The notes beneath the pieces were generated by a model, which worked only from the letters and a program-made list of their open reading frames with translations, did no database searches and was not told the DNA's origin. The translations under genes were made by a program, and so were the position numbers. A DNA stretch of 64,000 bases, from assembly GCA_045654165.1 (NCBI GenBank), contig JAZOMV010000037.1, positions 4,338 to 68,337 of the forward strand, in the 5' to 3' direction. Shown here one piece after another: positions 52,484 to 60,410 of the stretch (position 1 is the stretch's first letter; the number at the start of each line of letters is the position of its first letter). This DNA is from UBA1259 sp045654165. GTDB taxonomy: Bacteria > Bacillota > Clostridia > Christensenellales > Borkfalkiaceae.

Positions 52484-52828
52484 AAGATGGTTATACGGTC
52501 GCGGGGGCAGGGAAAGCCTGTCAATGAGGAAAGTCCGAGCTACGTAGAAGCAGGGTGCCGGAGAAATCCCGGTGAAGGTGACTTTAAGGAAAGTGCAACA
52601 GAAAGAAAACCGCCGATTTATCGGTAAGGCTGAAAGGGTGTGGTAAGAGCGCACCGTGTCTACGGTAACGTAGATTGCATTGTAAACCCCACCCGTAGCA
52701 AGATTGACAAACGGTTCTACACGGTTGCTTCGCCAGAATCGTTTAACAAATATCGCTGGGGGATATAGGAAACTATATTCGTAGATAAATGACCGTACAC
52801 GACAGAACTCGGCTTACAGACCATCTTA
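52484..52828 (+). ncRNA. rnpB: RNase P RNA
   Basis: The sequence begins with AAGATGGTTATACGGTCGCG and ends with AACTCGGCTTACAGACCATC, the two ends pairing as the P1 helix. It contains the universal GAGGAAAGTCCGAGC segment near 52526 and the ACAGAAA segment. This is the catalytic RNA that removes 5' leaders from pre-tRNAs, working with RnpA encoded at 62188. Its own promoter and terminator flank it. Confidence 0.95.
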
Positions 52829-52836
52829 AACACACG

Positions 52837-52875
52837 CACCCGACAAGGTTAAACCTTGTCGGGTGATTTTTCTTT
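52837..52875 (+). terminator. Terminator of rnpB
   Basis: CACCCGACAAGGTT pairs with AACCTTGTCGGGTG, followed by a T-rich tail. Confidence 0.85.
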
Positions 52876-52951
52876 TGAATTTTTTGGTAACTGTTGACAT
52901 AATAAATTTAGTGATGTATAATATATTTAACAAATCTAAGGAGGTACGTTT

Positions 52952-53299
52952 ATGTATTGTAAAAAATGTGGTAGTGAAATTCACGACGAGGCAGTCATTT
53001 GCGTAAAATGTGGTTGCGCTACTAAAGACGACTTTTATCTTAACCAACAACCCAAAACCAAGAAAAAAATTAACGTATTGTGCCTATTAGGGTTTATATT
53101 CTCAATCGTAAGTTTTTTTATTAGCCTATTCGGTCTTATGGCTGTTGCAGGTTTAACCCTATCAATTATAGGTTTTGTTCAAGCAAATAAAAGAAACGAA
53201 GGCTTAAAAGGTTTAGGCATTGCAGGTATCGCCATTGCAGGTTGCTCTATATTATGCTTTCTTTACTATTATCTTGTTATTTATCTTGCTCTTATATAA
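52952..53299 (+). CDS. Zinc-ribbon membrane protein, copy 1
   Basis: The 115-residue protein starts with a zinc ribbon (CKKCG at 3-7, CVKCGC at 17-22). A short basic linker follows, then hydrophobic helices with LCLLGFIFSIVSFFISLFGL and a second pair, like DUF4190-type membrane segments. A perfect AAGGAGG ribosome site lies upstream. The gene after it is a close paralogue in tandem, 26 bases away. Function is unknown; proteins with a zinc ribbon on a membrane helix pair are common in gut clostridia. Confidence 0.8.
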   Translation: MYCKKCGSEIHDEAVICVKCGCATKDDFYLNQQPKTKKKINVLCLLGFIFSIVSFFISLFGLMAVAGLTLSIIGFVQANKRNEGLKGLGIAGIAIAGCSILCFLYYYLVIYLALI

Positions 53300-53325
53300 A
53301 ATTTATTTAACAAAGGAAAAAAGTT

Positions 53326-53676
53326 ATGTTTTGTAAAAAGTGTGGTAGTGAAATCAACGACGATGCAGTAGTTTGTGTTAACTGTGGTTGTGCCGTTAAA
53401 GACGACCTTAACGCTATTCAACAACCCGAAAAGAAAAAAATTAACGTGTTATGCTTATTAGGGTTTATATTCTCACTCGTAAGTTTACTTTTAAGTCTTT
53501 TTGGTCTAATTCCCGTTGCCGGATTCGTATTATCAATAATCGGTTTGGTACAAGCAACTAGAAGAAAAGAAAAGTTAAAAGGCTTAGGTATCGCAGGGAT
53601 TGCGATTTCCAGCATCACCTTAATTTACGCTATTTATAATTTAATTGCTTTACTAGTATTATTTAGTATACTCTAA
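53326..53676 (+). CDS. Zinc-ribbon membrane protein, copy 2
   Basis: The 116-residue protein is a tandem paralogue of the previous gene (CKKCGSEI, CVNCGC, INVLCLLGFIFSLVS). The ribbon and first helix are closest to copy 1; the last helices differ. AAAGGAAA precedes ATG. Gene duplication is evident from the shared order of motifs. It is followed by a bidirectional terminator shared with mnmG. Confidence 0.8.
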   Translation: MFCKKCGSEINDDAVVCVNCGCAVKDDLNAIQQPEKKKINVLCLLGFIFSLVSLLLSLFGLIPVAGFVLSIIGLVQATRRKEKLKGLGIAGIAISSITLIYAIYNLIALLVLFSIL

Positions 53677-53682
53677 AAATCA

Positions 53683-53716
53683 AGCACCCGACAAAGTTTT
53701 GTCGGGTGCTTTTTTT
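53683..53716. terminator. Bidirectional terminator
   Basis: AGCACCCGACAAA pairs with TTTGTCGGGTGCT and is flanked by A- and T-runs, between the zinc-ribbon genes and mnmG. Confidence 0.88.
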
Positions 53717-55573
53717 TTATTTCTTTAAGTAAACCATAAGCACGGCGATATCTGCAGGGGATACACCTGAAATTCTGCCTGCTTGCCCTAAGTTTTTGGG
53801 GCGAATTTTATCTAACTTTTGTCTTGCTTCTAGCCTTAAACCGTCTATTGCAAGATAGTTAATATCTTCGGGAAGAATTTTTTCTTCTAACTTTTTAGCC
53901 TTTTCTATCTGCTCTAAACCTTTTTGCAAATAGCCTTGGTACTTAGCGTCTATTTCCACGGTGTCAAGAATTTCTTTACTAATCCCGTCAAACCCACCGA
54001 ACGCAGTAATTATTTCCGAAAGGGGAATACCACGCCTTATAATATCTGCTTTAGTAAGCCCACCGTTAGGTTTTGCGTAGCCGTATTTAGCAAGTAATTC
54101 TTCAGCGTCTTTGGGCTTAACGATAACTTGCATTTCTTCACTAGCCTTTTCGTATTCTGCCTTTCTATTAAGATAATTTTGCCAACGCTCATCAGAAACC
54201 AAGCCTGCCTTTCTGCCTTTCTCTGTAAGTCTAAAATCGGGGTTATCTTGTCTTAAAACGATACGATATTCAGCACGACTAGTCATCATACGGTAAGGTT
54301 CGTTAGTGCCTTTGGTAACAAGGTCGTCTATCAAAACGCCGATATACCCGTCGTCACGAGAAAGAATAAGTGGTTCTTCACCACGCATTTTAAGTGATGC
54401 GTTAAGCCCTGCAATAAGTCCTTGTGCAGCGGCTTCTTCATAACCAGAAGTGCCGTTAATCTGCCCTGCAGAATATAAACCTTCAATCTTTTTGAATTCT
54501 AAAGTGGGGTAAAGGTCTAAACTGTCTATGCAATCGTATTCGATAGCGTAAGCGTAACGCATAATCTCACAGTTTTCTAAACCTTTAATCGTGCGATACA
54601 TAGCCTTTTGTACGTCGTGGGGTAGAGAAGTGGAAAGACCTTGAACGTAAACTTCGTTGGTATCAGCCCCCTCAGGCTCTAAGAAAAGTTGATGGCGTTC
54701 TTTATCGGCAAACCTAACCACCTTATCTTCAATAGACGGGCAGTATCTAGGCCCTGTTCCTTTAATAAGTCCACCGTAAAGTGGTGAACGGTGTAAGTTC
54801 GCACGGATAATTTCGTGCGTTTTTTCATTTGTATAAGTTAAATAACAAGGGGTTTGATTTGTCGGCACGCCACCCGTCATAAAACTGAACGGATAAATTT
54901 CGCTTTCGCCCTCTTGTATTTCAAGTTCTGAAAAATCAATCGTGCGCTTATCTACACGGGCAGGCGTTCCCGTCTTAAACCTACGCACGCTAAACCCTAA
55001 ATCAATAAGGTTAGCAGTAAGTTCGTTAGCAGGTGCAAACCCGTTTGGCCCTGCAGAACGTTTCCACTCACCGGCAATAACCGAACCGTTTAGATACACG
55101 CCCGTTGCAAGAACAACGCTCTTACACTCTAAAATTCCACCGTAAGCAGTCTTAACCCCTGTAACCTTGCCGTCGCTAACAAGAATTTCCACGGCTTCGC
55201 CCTGTAAAATTTTTAGGTTAGGGGTGTTTTCTAAAGTGCTTTTCATAATAGCGTGATAAGCGTTTTTATCTGCTTGCCCACGAAGTGATTGAACTGCTGC
55301 GCCTTTACCACGGTTGAGCATACGGATTTGCAAAAGGGATTTGTCTGCATTAACACCCATTTCGCCACCGAGCGCATCTATCTCTTTAACTATTTGACCT
55401 TTAGCCGTTCCCCCGATAGACGGATTGCACGCCATAAAGGCTATGCTATCCAAATTGAGTGTTAGCATAACCGTATTCATGCCCGTTCTAGCAAGGGCTA
55501 AAGCCGCTTCTGCGCCGGCGTGACCTGCACCGACAACTACGGCATCAAATTTTCCTTCTGAAAAAGTGTTCAT
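53717..55573 (-). CDS. mnmG: tRNA uridine-5-carboxymethylaminomethyl modification enzyme MnmG (GidA)
   Basis: The 618-residue FAD enzyme has the dinucleotide motif GAGHAGAEAALALAR near residue 16 and the MnmG signatures FMACNPSIGGTAKGQ and GLYSAGQINGTSGYEEA. With MnmE it modifies the wobble uridine of several tRNAs. MnmE is not next to it here. It lies 8 bases after the dnaA stop, so it is transcribed with dnaA. Confidence 0.97.
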   Translation of the reverse strand: MNTFSEGKFDAVVVGAGHAGAEAALALARTGMNTVMLTLNLDSIAFMACNPSIGGTAKGQIVKEIDALGGEMGVNADKSLLQIRMLNRGKGAAVQSLRGQADKNAYHAIMKSTLENTPNLKILQGEAVEILVSDGKVTGVKTAYGGILECKSVVLATGVYLNGSVIAGEWKRSAGPNGFAPANELTANLIDLGFSVRRFKTGTPARVDKRTIDFSELEIQEGESEIYPFSFMTGGVPTNQTPCYLTYTNEKTHEIIRANLHRSPLYGGLIKGTGPRYCPSIEDKVVRFADKERHQLFLEPEGADTNEVYVQGLSTSLPHDVQKAMYRTIKGLENCEIMRYAYAIEYDCIDSLDLYPTLEFKKIEGLYSAGQINGTSGYEEAAAQGLIAGLNASLKMRGEEPLILSRDDGYIGVLIDDLVTKGTNEPYRMMTSRAEYRIVLRQDNPDFRLTEKGRKAGLVSDERWQNYLNRKAEYEKASEEMQVIVKPKDAEELLAKYGYAKPNGGLTKADIIRRGIPLSEIITAFGGFDGISKEILDTVEIDAKYQGYLQKGLEQIEKAKKLEEKILPEDINYLAIDGLRLEARQKLDKIRPKNLGQAGRISGVSPADIAVLMVYLKK

Positions 55574-55581
55574 AATTTTGC

Positions 55582-56940
55582 CTATTGTTTAAGTAGCATC
55601 TTTTTAATATCGTTAATAGAAACGTAAAGTTTAGTATCCGTTTTCATTTGTTCTGCAATTTTATCACGAGCGTAAATAACGGTAGCGTGATCTCTACCAC
55701 CCATAACTTTGCCGATATATGCAAGGGGTAAAGACATCATTTCGCTAATAAGATAACTGCACACTTGTCTAGGAAGAACGAACTCTTTATTCTTCTTTTT
55801 GCCAAGTATATCGTTTTTAGATATTTTGTAAAAATCGCTTACGCAATTAATAATATCGTCAACTTGTAATTCTTCTTGAGTTTCGCTTGCGCTTTCTTTA
55901 AGTGCTTCGTTAACTAAATCAATAGTGATGGGACGTTCGTGTAATTTTGATGCGAACACTACTTTAGTAAGTTTGCCGATAAGCGTTCTGATATCGCCCG
56001 TATCAAGTTCAGCGATATACGACAACACTTTCATATCAATTATACATTTTTGTTCTTCACTCTTTCTGCGAAGAATTGCTATCTTTGTTTCCACGTCGGG
56101 AACTTGCACGTCTGCAAGAAGTCCACCTTCAAAACGGGTGCGCAATCTTTCTTCTAAAACTTCAATTTCTTTAGGTGGACGGTCGCAAGTAAGCACGATT
56201 TGCTTATTTTGCATTACTAATTCGTTAAAGGTGTGGAAAAATTCCGTTTGAGTAGCCTGTTTTCTAGAAAGGAATTGCACGTCGTCTATCAAAAGCACGT
56301 CTACGTTACGATATTTTCTTCTAAAATCGTAGCCCGAACCTTTACCACGACTAATAGATTCAACCATTTGGTTGGTAAACTGTTCACAAGTAGAATAAAG
56401 TACGTTAAGAGATGGGTTATGTAATTTCAAATAGTTGGCAATAGCCATAAGTATATGCGTTTTACCAAGCCCCGTGCCACCGTAAATGAATAACGGGTTA
56501 TACGCTTCACCAGGGTTTTCGGCAACGGCTTTTGCCGCAGCATAAATAAATTCGTTAGAAGAACCTACTACGAACGAATCAAAAGTAAATTTCGGGTTGA
56601 TGGGTGAAGATGCCGTTTCTAACTGTAATTTATCGTCTGTTTCTACTTGAGCATAATACTCTTCTTTATTTTCGGCAACGTAAACGTCAAAATCGGTAAT
56701 ATAGGTATTCGCTTTAGAAAGAGCCGTTCTAACCTTACTACCAAGACTGTTTTCGTTAACGATATTAGTAAATACTTTAGCGACAATAGGTAGAGAAGTA
56801 ATAAAAATAATTTTATTTCCTCTAATATCAACGGGGGTGAGAGCCTTTACGTACATATCAAACGCTGAAAAAGAAACGCTTTTTTCTAACAACGGCAATA
56901 TGGTTTGTTCCCAAATAATTTCATAGTTATGTTTTTCCAT
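55582..56940 (-). CDS. dnaA: Replication initiator DnaA
   Basis: The 452-residue protein has the N-terminal helical domain, the AAA+ module with Walker A GGTGLGKTH near 154-162, the Walker B DDVQFLSRKQ, and the C-terminal DNA-binding signature GGRDHATVIYARDK. It binds DnaA boxes and opens the origin. A strong ribosome site (AAAGGAGG) and a promoter at 57028-57055 precede it. In most Bacillota dnaA is next to dnaN; here dnaN lies 6 kb away beyond rpmH and recF is divergent. Confidence 0.97.
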   Translation of the reverse strand: MEKHNYEIIWEQTILPLLEKSVSFSAFDMYVKALTPVDIRGNKIIFITSLPIVAKVFTNIVNENSLGSKVRTALSKANTYITDFDVYVAENKEEYYAQVETDDKLQLETASSPINPKFTFDSFVVGSSNEFIYAAAKAVAENPGEAYNPLFIYGGTGLGKTHILMAIANYLKLHNPSLNVLYSTCEQFTNQMVESISRGKGSGYDFRRKYRNVDVLLIDDVQFLSRKQATQTEFFHTFNELVMQNKQIVLTCDRPPKEIEVLEERLRTRFEGGLLADVQVPDVETKIAILRRKSEEQKCIIDMKVLSYIAELDTGDIRTLIGKLTKVVFASKLHERPITIDLVNEALKESASETQEELQVDDIINCVSDFYKISKNDILGKKKNKEFVLPRQVCSYLISEMMSLPLAYIGKVMGGRDHATVIYARDKIAEQMKTDTKLYVSINDIKKMLLKQ

Positions 56941-57027
56941 GAAATCCTCCTTTTTCTATTGTAATTTGCGAGAAATTTTTATATAATTATATAGGATAAA
57001 TCGTCGTTTTCTCTTAACGACGCCACT

Positions 57028-57055
57028 ATTGTAACATAGGTTTTATATTTGTCAA
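57028..57055 (-). promoter_or_regulatory. Promoter of dnaA
   Basis: TTGACA, a 16-base spacer and TACAAT on the minus strand, followed in the leader by a small hairpin (CGTCGTT with AACGACG, 56999-57020). DnaA boxes are not evident in this region. Confidence 0.65.
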
Positions 57056-57109
57056 TAGGTTTATGACACTTTTTGAAAAAATTTTTTTTCAGGATACTTT
57101 TCTTTAATT

Positions 57110-58201
57110 ATGAAAATCGTTAATCTTTCTCTAAAGAATTTCCGTAATTATTCGGAAGAAAATATAACTTTCAAAGACGGGGTAAATATCCTTGTCGGCT
57201 CAAATGCGCAAGGTAAAACCAACGCTGCAGAAGCCATTTTTTTCCTTTGCACCGGTTATTCACCAAGAGCCAACCGTGACAAGTTGGTTATAAAAAACGG
57301 TGAAGAAACTGCCGATATTTCAGGCGTTGCCGTATCTAACTACGGGCAAACTTCCGTTCGCATACTCTTTAATAAATCGGATAAGAAAAATATCTACGTG
57401 AACGGTATGCAAGTATTAAAAATAGGTGAAATTTTAGGGAATATCAATAGCGTATTCTTCAACCCGTCCGAACTAAAATTAGTTCAAGAAAGCCCTGAAG
57501 ATAGGCGTAGGTTCTTAAACGTTTCGCTTTCGCAAATGAATAAGAATTACTTTTACGCTTTGCAAAGATACAATAAAATCTTAGCCCAACGCAACAACCT
57601 ACTAAAAGATCCCGATCGTGATATTATCCGTGAAACCTTGCCCGTTTGGGATAAGTCGCTTGCAAAAGAAGCCTCTAAAATCATTAAACAACGCAATGAG
57701 TTTCTAAACACTATTTCCCCGATAGCAGAAGAAAAACACGCTCTATTATCAGACGGAAAAGAAACTCTTAAAATGAAAACTGAAAGTGGATATTACGGGG
57801 AAGAAGACCAAATCGCCTTTGCTCTTTACGAAGACTTAAAATTAGGCATTGACCGTGATTTGCGTTTAGGTTATACTTCAATCGGGCCACATAGGGACGA
57901 TATAAAATTCACACTCAACGGTGATGACGTAAGGGTTTTCGGCTCTCAAGGACAACAACGCACGGTTGCGCTCTCTCTAAAACTTGCCGAAACGGAAATC
58001 TTCTATAAGCGATTTGGGGAATATCCTATCTTAATTTTAGACGACGTTTTATCTGAACTTGACAAAAAACGCCAGAAAAAACTTATCGCATCAGTTTCGC
58101 ACTTGCAATCGATATTCACAACCACAAATATAGACCGAACGGTTTTTCGTGGTATTGATTATAATAAAATCACTATCGAAAAGGGCAAAGTAAAAATTTA
58201 A
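57110..58201 (+). CDS. recF: Recombination mediator RecF
   Basis: The 363-residue SMC-like ATPase has NFRNY at 10-14, Walker A GSNAQGKTN at 30-38, the signature FGSQGQQRT and Walker B LILDDVLSELD. It loads RecA at gaps together with RecO and RecR. No good ribosome site precedes the ATG, yet the conserved N-terminus supports the start. It is transcribed away from dnaA; in most genomes dnaN and recF are adjacent. Confidence 0.94.
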   Translation: MKIVNLSLKNFRNYSEENITFKDGVNILVGSNAQGKTNAAEAIFFLCTGYSPRANRDKLVIKNGEETADISGVAVSNYGQTSVRILFNKSDKKNIYVNGMQVLKIGEILGNINSVFFNPSELKLVQESPEDRRRFLNVSLSQMNKNYFYALQRYNKILAQRNNLLKDPDRDIIRETLPVWDKSLAKEASKIIKQRNEFLNTISPIAEEKHALLSDGKETLKMKTESGYYGEEDQIAFALYEDLKLGIDRDLRLGYTSIGPHRDDIKFTLNGDDVRVFGSQGQQRTVALSLKLAETEIFYKRFGEYPILILDDVLSELDKKRQKKLIASVSHLQSIFTTTNIDRTVFRGIDYNKITIEKGKVKI

Positions 58202-58209
58202 TATTTCTT

Positions 58210-58236
58210 AAGACGGCAGTTTTGCCGTCTTTTTTT
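58210..58236. terminator. Bidirectional terminator
   Basis: AAGACGGCA pairs with TGCCGTCTT, followed by an eight-T run, between recF and trxA. Confidence 0.85.
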
Positions 58237-58547
58237 TATAGCCCGAATTCAGCGATAAGTTCGTCCTTTTCAAAAAATCCACTAACTCTTTTTACAACTT
58301 CGCCGTTTTTAAAGAGAATAAGGGTTGGTATAACTTCAACTCTAAATTTAATAGCAAGGTTCATTTCTTCGTCAACGTTAACTTTACCAACCTTAATCTT
58401 ACCGTCGTATTCTTTAGCCACTTCTTCTAAAACGGGGGCAAGCATACGGCAAGGCCCACACCAAGTAGCCCAAAAATCTACCAAAACGGGAAGTTCAGAA
58501 TTTAATACTTCTTGTTCAAAATTATTTTTCGTAATAACTAATTCCAT
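58236..58547 (-). CDS. trxA: Thioredoxin
   Basis: The 103-residue protein has the redox motif WCGPC at 29-33 and the conserved cis-proline segment VIPTLILF. It reduces protein disulfides. The FTR-like gene lies 3 bases upstream and may reduce it. The spacing suggests one mRNA with the ZIP gene upstream. Confidence 0.95.
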   Translation of the reverse strand: MELVITKNNFEQEVLNSELPVLVDFWATWCGPCRMLAPVLEEVAKEYDGKIKVGKVNVDEEMNLAIKFRVEVIPTLILFKNGEVVKRVSGFFEKDELIAEFGL

Positions 58548-58550
58548 AAT

Positions 58551-58748
58551 TTATAATTCCTTATAATACAATTTACAATGACAAAATCCTTCAAAATTAG
58601 GATCTTTAATTTGAGCCTTAAATTCTTCGCACATACACTTATATTCTTCGGTGCGTGCTAAACGGCAAGGACAATATCCACCCGTTCTTTCTAAACCTTC
58701 TTTAATAAGGTCAACTATTTCTTTATTATCGTTAAGTCTAACTTTCAT
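58551..58748 (-). CDS. Ferredoxin-thioredoxin-reductase-like catalytic subunit
   Basis: The 65-residue protein has six cysteines in CPC (26, 28), CMC (38, 40) and CHC (56, 58). This fits the FTR beta-chain pattern in which a 4Fe-4S cluster sits next to an active disulfide. It is shorter than plant FTR-beta (about 110 residues). Next to trxA it is the likely electron donor to thioredoxin, drawing on ferredoxin, in place of NADPH-thioredoxin reductase. No other FTR subunit is visible in the window. Confidence 0.82.
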   Translation of the reverse strand: MKVRLNDNKEIVDLIKEGLERTGGYCPCRLARTEEYKCMCEEFKAQIKDPNFEGFCHCKLYYKEL

Positions 58749-58757
58749 AAAAACTCC

Positions 58758-59510
58758 TTATCCTAATAAAAAATCAAACGCTAACATTAAACAAAACCCT
58801 ATAAGCAAAGCGTAAGTTGCGCCACGCTGACTTCCGTGTGCGTGTGTTTCAGGTATCATTTCGTCTGAAATTACGTAAAGCATAGTTCCACCTGCAAACG
58901 CAAGGGCAAAGGGAAGTATTACCGTGGATATGCTAACTGCAAAATATCCGATAAAAGTTCCCACAACTTCTACGATACCCGTTAACAAAGCGTAAACAAA
59001 GGCACGCTTTTTGCTTATTCCTACTGCAAGCATAGGCGCAATGATAACCATACCTTCGGGAATATTTTGCAAAGCGATACCACCTGCTATAATAAGGGCT
59101 TGAGTATTATTACCTGAACCGAACCCAACGCCAGCCGCAATCCCTTCTGGAAGATTATGTATACCTATTGCAAGCACGAACAACATAATTTTATTAAAAT
59201 TAGCGTTGTTGTGTTTTTCTTCATCCCTACCAAGTGGTTGGTGTAGGTGAGGAACAAACCTGTCTATTAAGTTAAGAACTACTGCACCGAGAATAATACC
59301 TAAGATGGTAATGATTATGGCGTATTTACCACCCGTTTCTAACGACGGAATTATAAGCCCTATTACAGAAGCGCAAAGCATAATCCCTGCAGCAAACCCT
59401 AGCACGATATCGCTAAACTTGTGAGAGATATTCTTAAATATAAAACCTATGATTGCGCCTATAACGGTAGCACCACCTACGCCAAGCGCAGTTAATAATA
59501 CTATTTCCAT
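58758..59510 (-). CDS. ZIP family divalent metal transporter
   Basis: The 250-residue protein has about eight helices and the ZIP metal-site helices HNLPEG and QNIPEG, with a histidine-containing loop (HLHQPLG) and ISDEMIPETHAHG near the end. Zinc, iron or manganese import is expected. It has no ribosome-site peculiarity. The gene lies between jag and the FTR/trxA pair in the same direction, with a terminator hairpin upstream of it. Confidence 0.85.
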   Translation of the reverse strand: MEIVLLTALGVGGATVIGAIIGFIFKNISHKFSDIVLGFAAGIMLCASVIGLIIPSLETGGKYAIIITILGIILGAVVLNLIDRFVPHLHQPLGRDEEKHNNANFNKIMLFVLAIGIHNLPEGIAAGVGFGSGNNTQALIIAGGIALQNIPEGMVIIAPMLAVGISKKRAFVYALLTGIVEVVGTFIGYFAVSISTVILPFALAFAGGTMLYVISDEMIPETHAHGSQRGATYALLIGFCLMLAFDFLLG

Positions 59511-59550
59511 AGTTTTGCCTTTTTAATCTTAAAATATGTAAAGACTAAAA

Positions 59551-59570
59551 AAGCGAAGTTGCCTTCGCTT
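59551..59570 (-). terminator. Terminator after jag
   Basis: AAGCGAAG pairs with CTTCGCTT around TTGC, followed on the minus strand by TTTTTT. It ends the rpmH-jag operon before the ZIP gene. Confidence 0.7.
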
Positions 59571-59576
59571 AATATT

Positions 59577-60380
59577 TTAGTTGTCTTTAAAACTGTTTCC
59601 AAGATAAGTTCCAAACATACTAGAAGATTTTCTCTTTTCAGTAGGTTGTGAACTGCGTTGTTTGTCCGACTTGAAGTTTTTGTTTCCACGACGGCGATCG
59701 TTTCTGCCACCACGACGGTCGTTTTTACCTGCGTTGTTTCTGCCTGCGTTATAAGGTTTAGAAAATTCGTCCTTTTCAAAAGGAACGATAACTACGTATC
59801 TGTTAGGTTCTTTGCCTTCTGATTTAGTAGTAACCGTTTGGCTGTTTGCAAGTTCGGTATGAATAATTCTTCTTTCAAACGGGCTCATTGCTTCAAGAAT
59901 AACTTCTCTTTTCATTTCGGTTGCTTTTGCTTCAAGTTTATGAGCGAGTTTAATTAAAGTATCTTCTCTGCGATCACGATAGTTTTCGCAATCAACAACT
60001 ACCTTACGATAATTTTTATTACCGATATTAAGAGCAGCGCCTGCTAAAGTTTGAATAGCATCTAACACTTCGCCACGATAACCGATAATAGAAGAACTCT
60101 TTTCAGCAACTAAAGTAATAATGGTTTTGTCATCTTCTTCACTAAGTTTAGCAACTGCGTTAAGGTTCATTTTTTCTAAAATGCCTTGAACGAATTCTAA
60201 CGCTCTTTCTGCATCGGTTTGGTTTTTAACTACTTCTACAACAGCCTTTCCTTTAATTCTTCCAAACAAACCTTTAGTTGGTTCTTCAATAACGGTAATT
60301 GTAACCTGTTCTCTTTCTGCACCGAGTTCACTTAAAGCAAGTTCTATTGCTTCTTCAGTCGTTTTTGCCGTAAACTGCAT
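59577..60380 (-). CDS. jag: Jag/KhpB RNA-binding protein (SpoIIIJ-associated)
   Basis: The 267-residue protein has the Jag-N segment (1-50, with TKGLFGRIKGKAVVEV), a KH domain (IIGYRGEVLDAIQTLAG), an R3H domain (MSPFERRIIHTEL) and a long basic C-terminal tail rich in Arg, Asn and Gly (RRGGRNDRRRGN). The tail is longer than in typical Jag. It starts at ATG 60378-60380 with GGAGG 5 bases upstream. It is part of the rpmH-rnpA-yidD-yidC-jag order; mnmE, the usual next gene, is absent. Confidence 0.92.
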   Translation of the reverse strand: MQFTAKTTEEAIELALSELGAEREQVTITVIEEPTKGLFGRIKGKAVVEVVKNQTDAERALEFVQGILEKMNLNAVAKLSEEDDKTIITLVAEKSSSIIGYRGEVLDAIQTLAGAALNIGNKNYRKVVVDCENYRDRREDTLIKLAHKLEAKATEMKREVILEAMSPFERRIIHTELANSQTVTTKSEGKEPNRYVVIVPFEKDEFSKPYNAGRNNAGKNDRRGGRNDRRRGNKNFKSDKQRSSQPTEKRKSSSMFGTYLGNSFKDN

Positions 60381-60410
60381 ATATTCCTCCACGCACACTA
60401 TTTGTGCAAA

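Noticed and set aside
56941..57109. Replication origin between dnaA and recF
   Set aside because: A/T-rich, but no run of DnaA boxes (TTATCCACA-like) is visible; the origin may lie to the right of the window.
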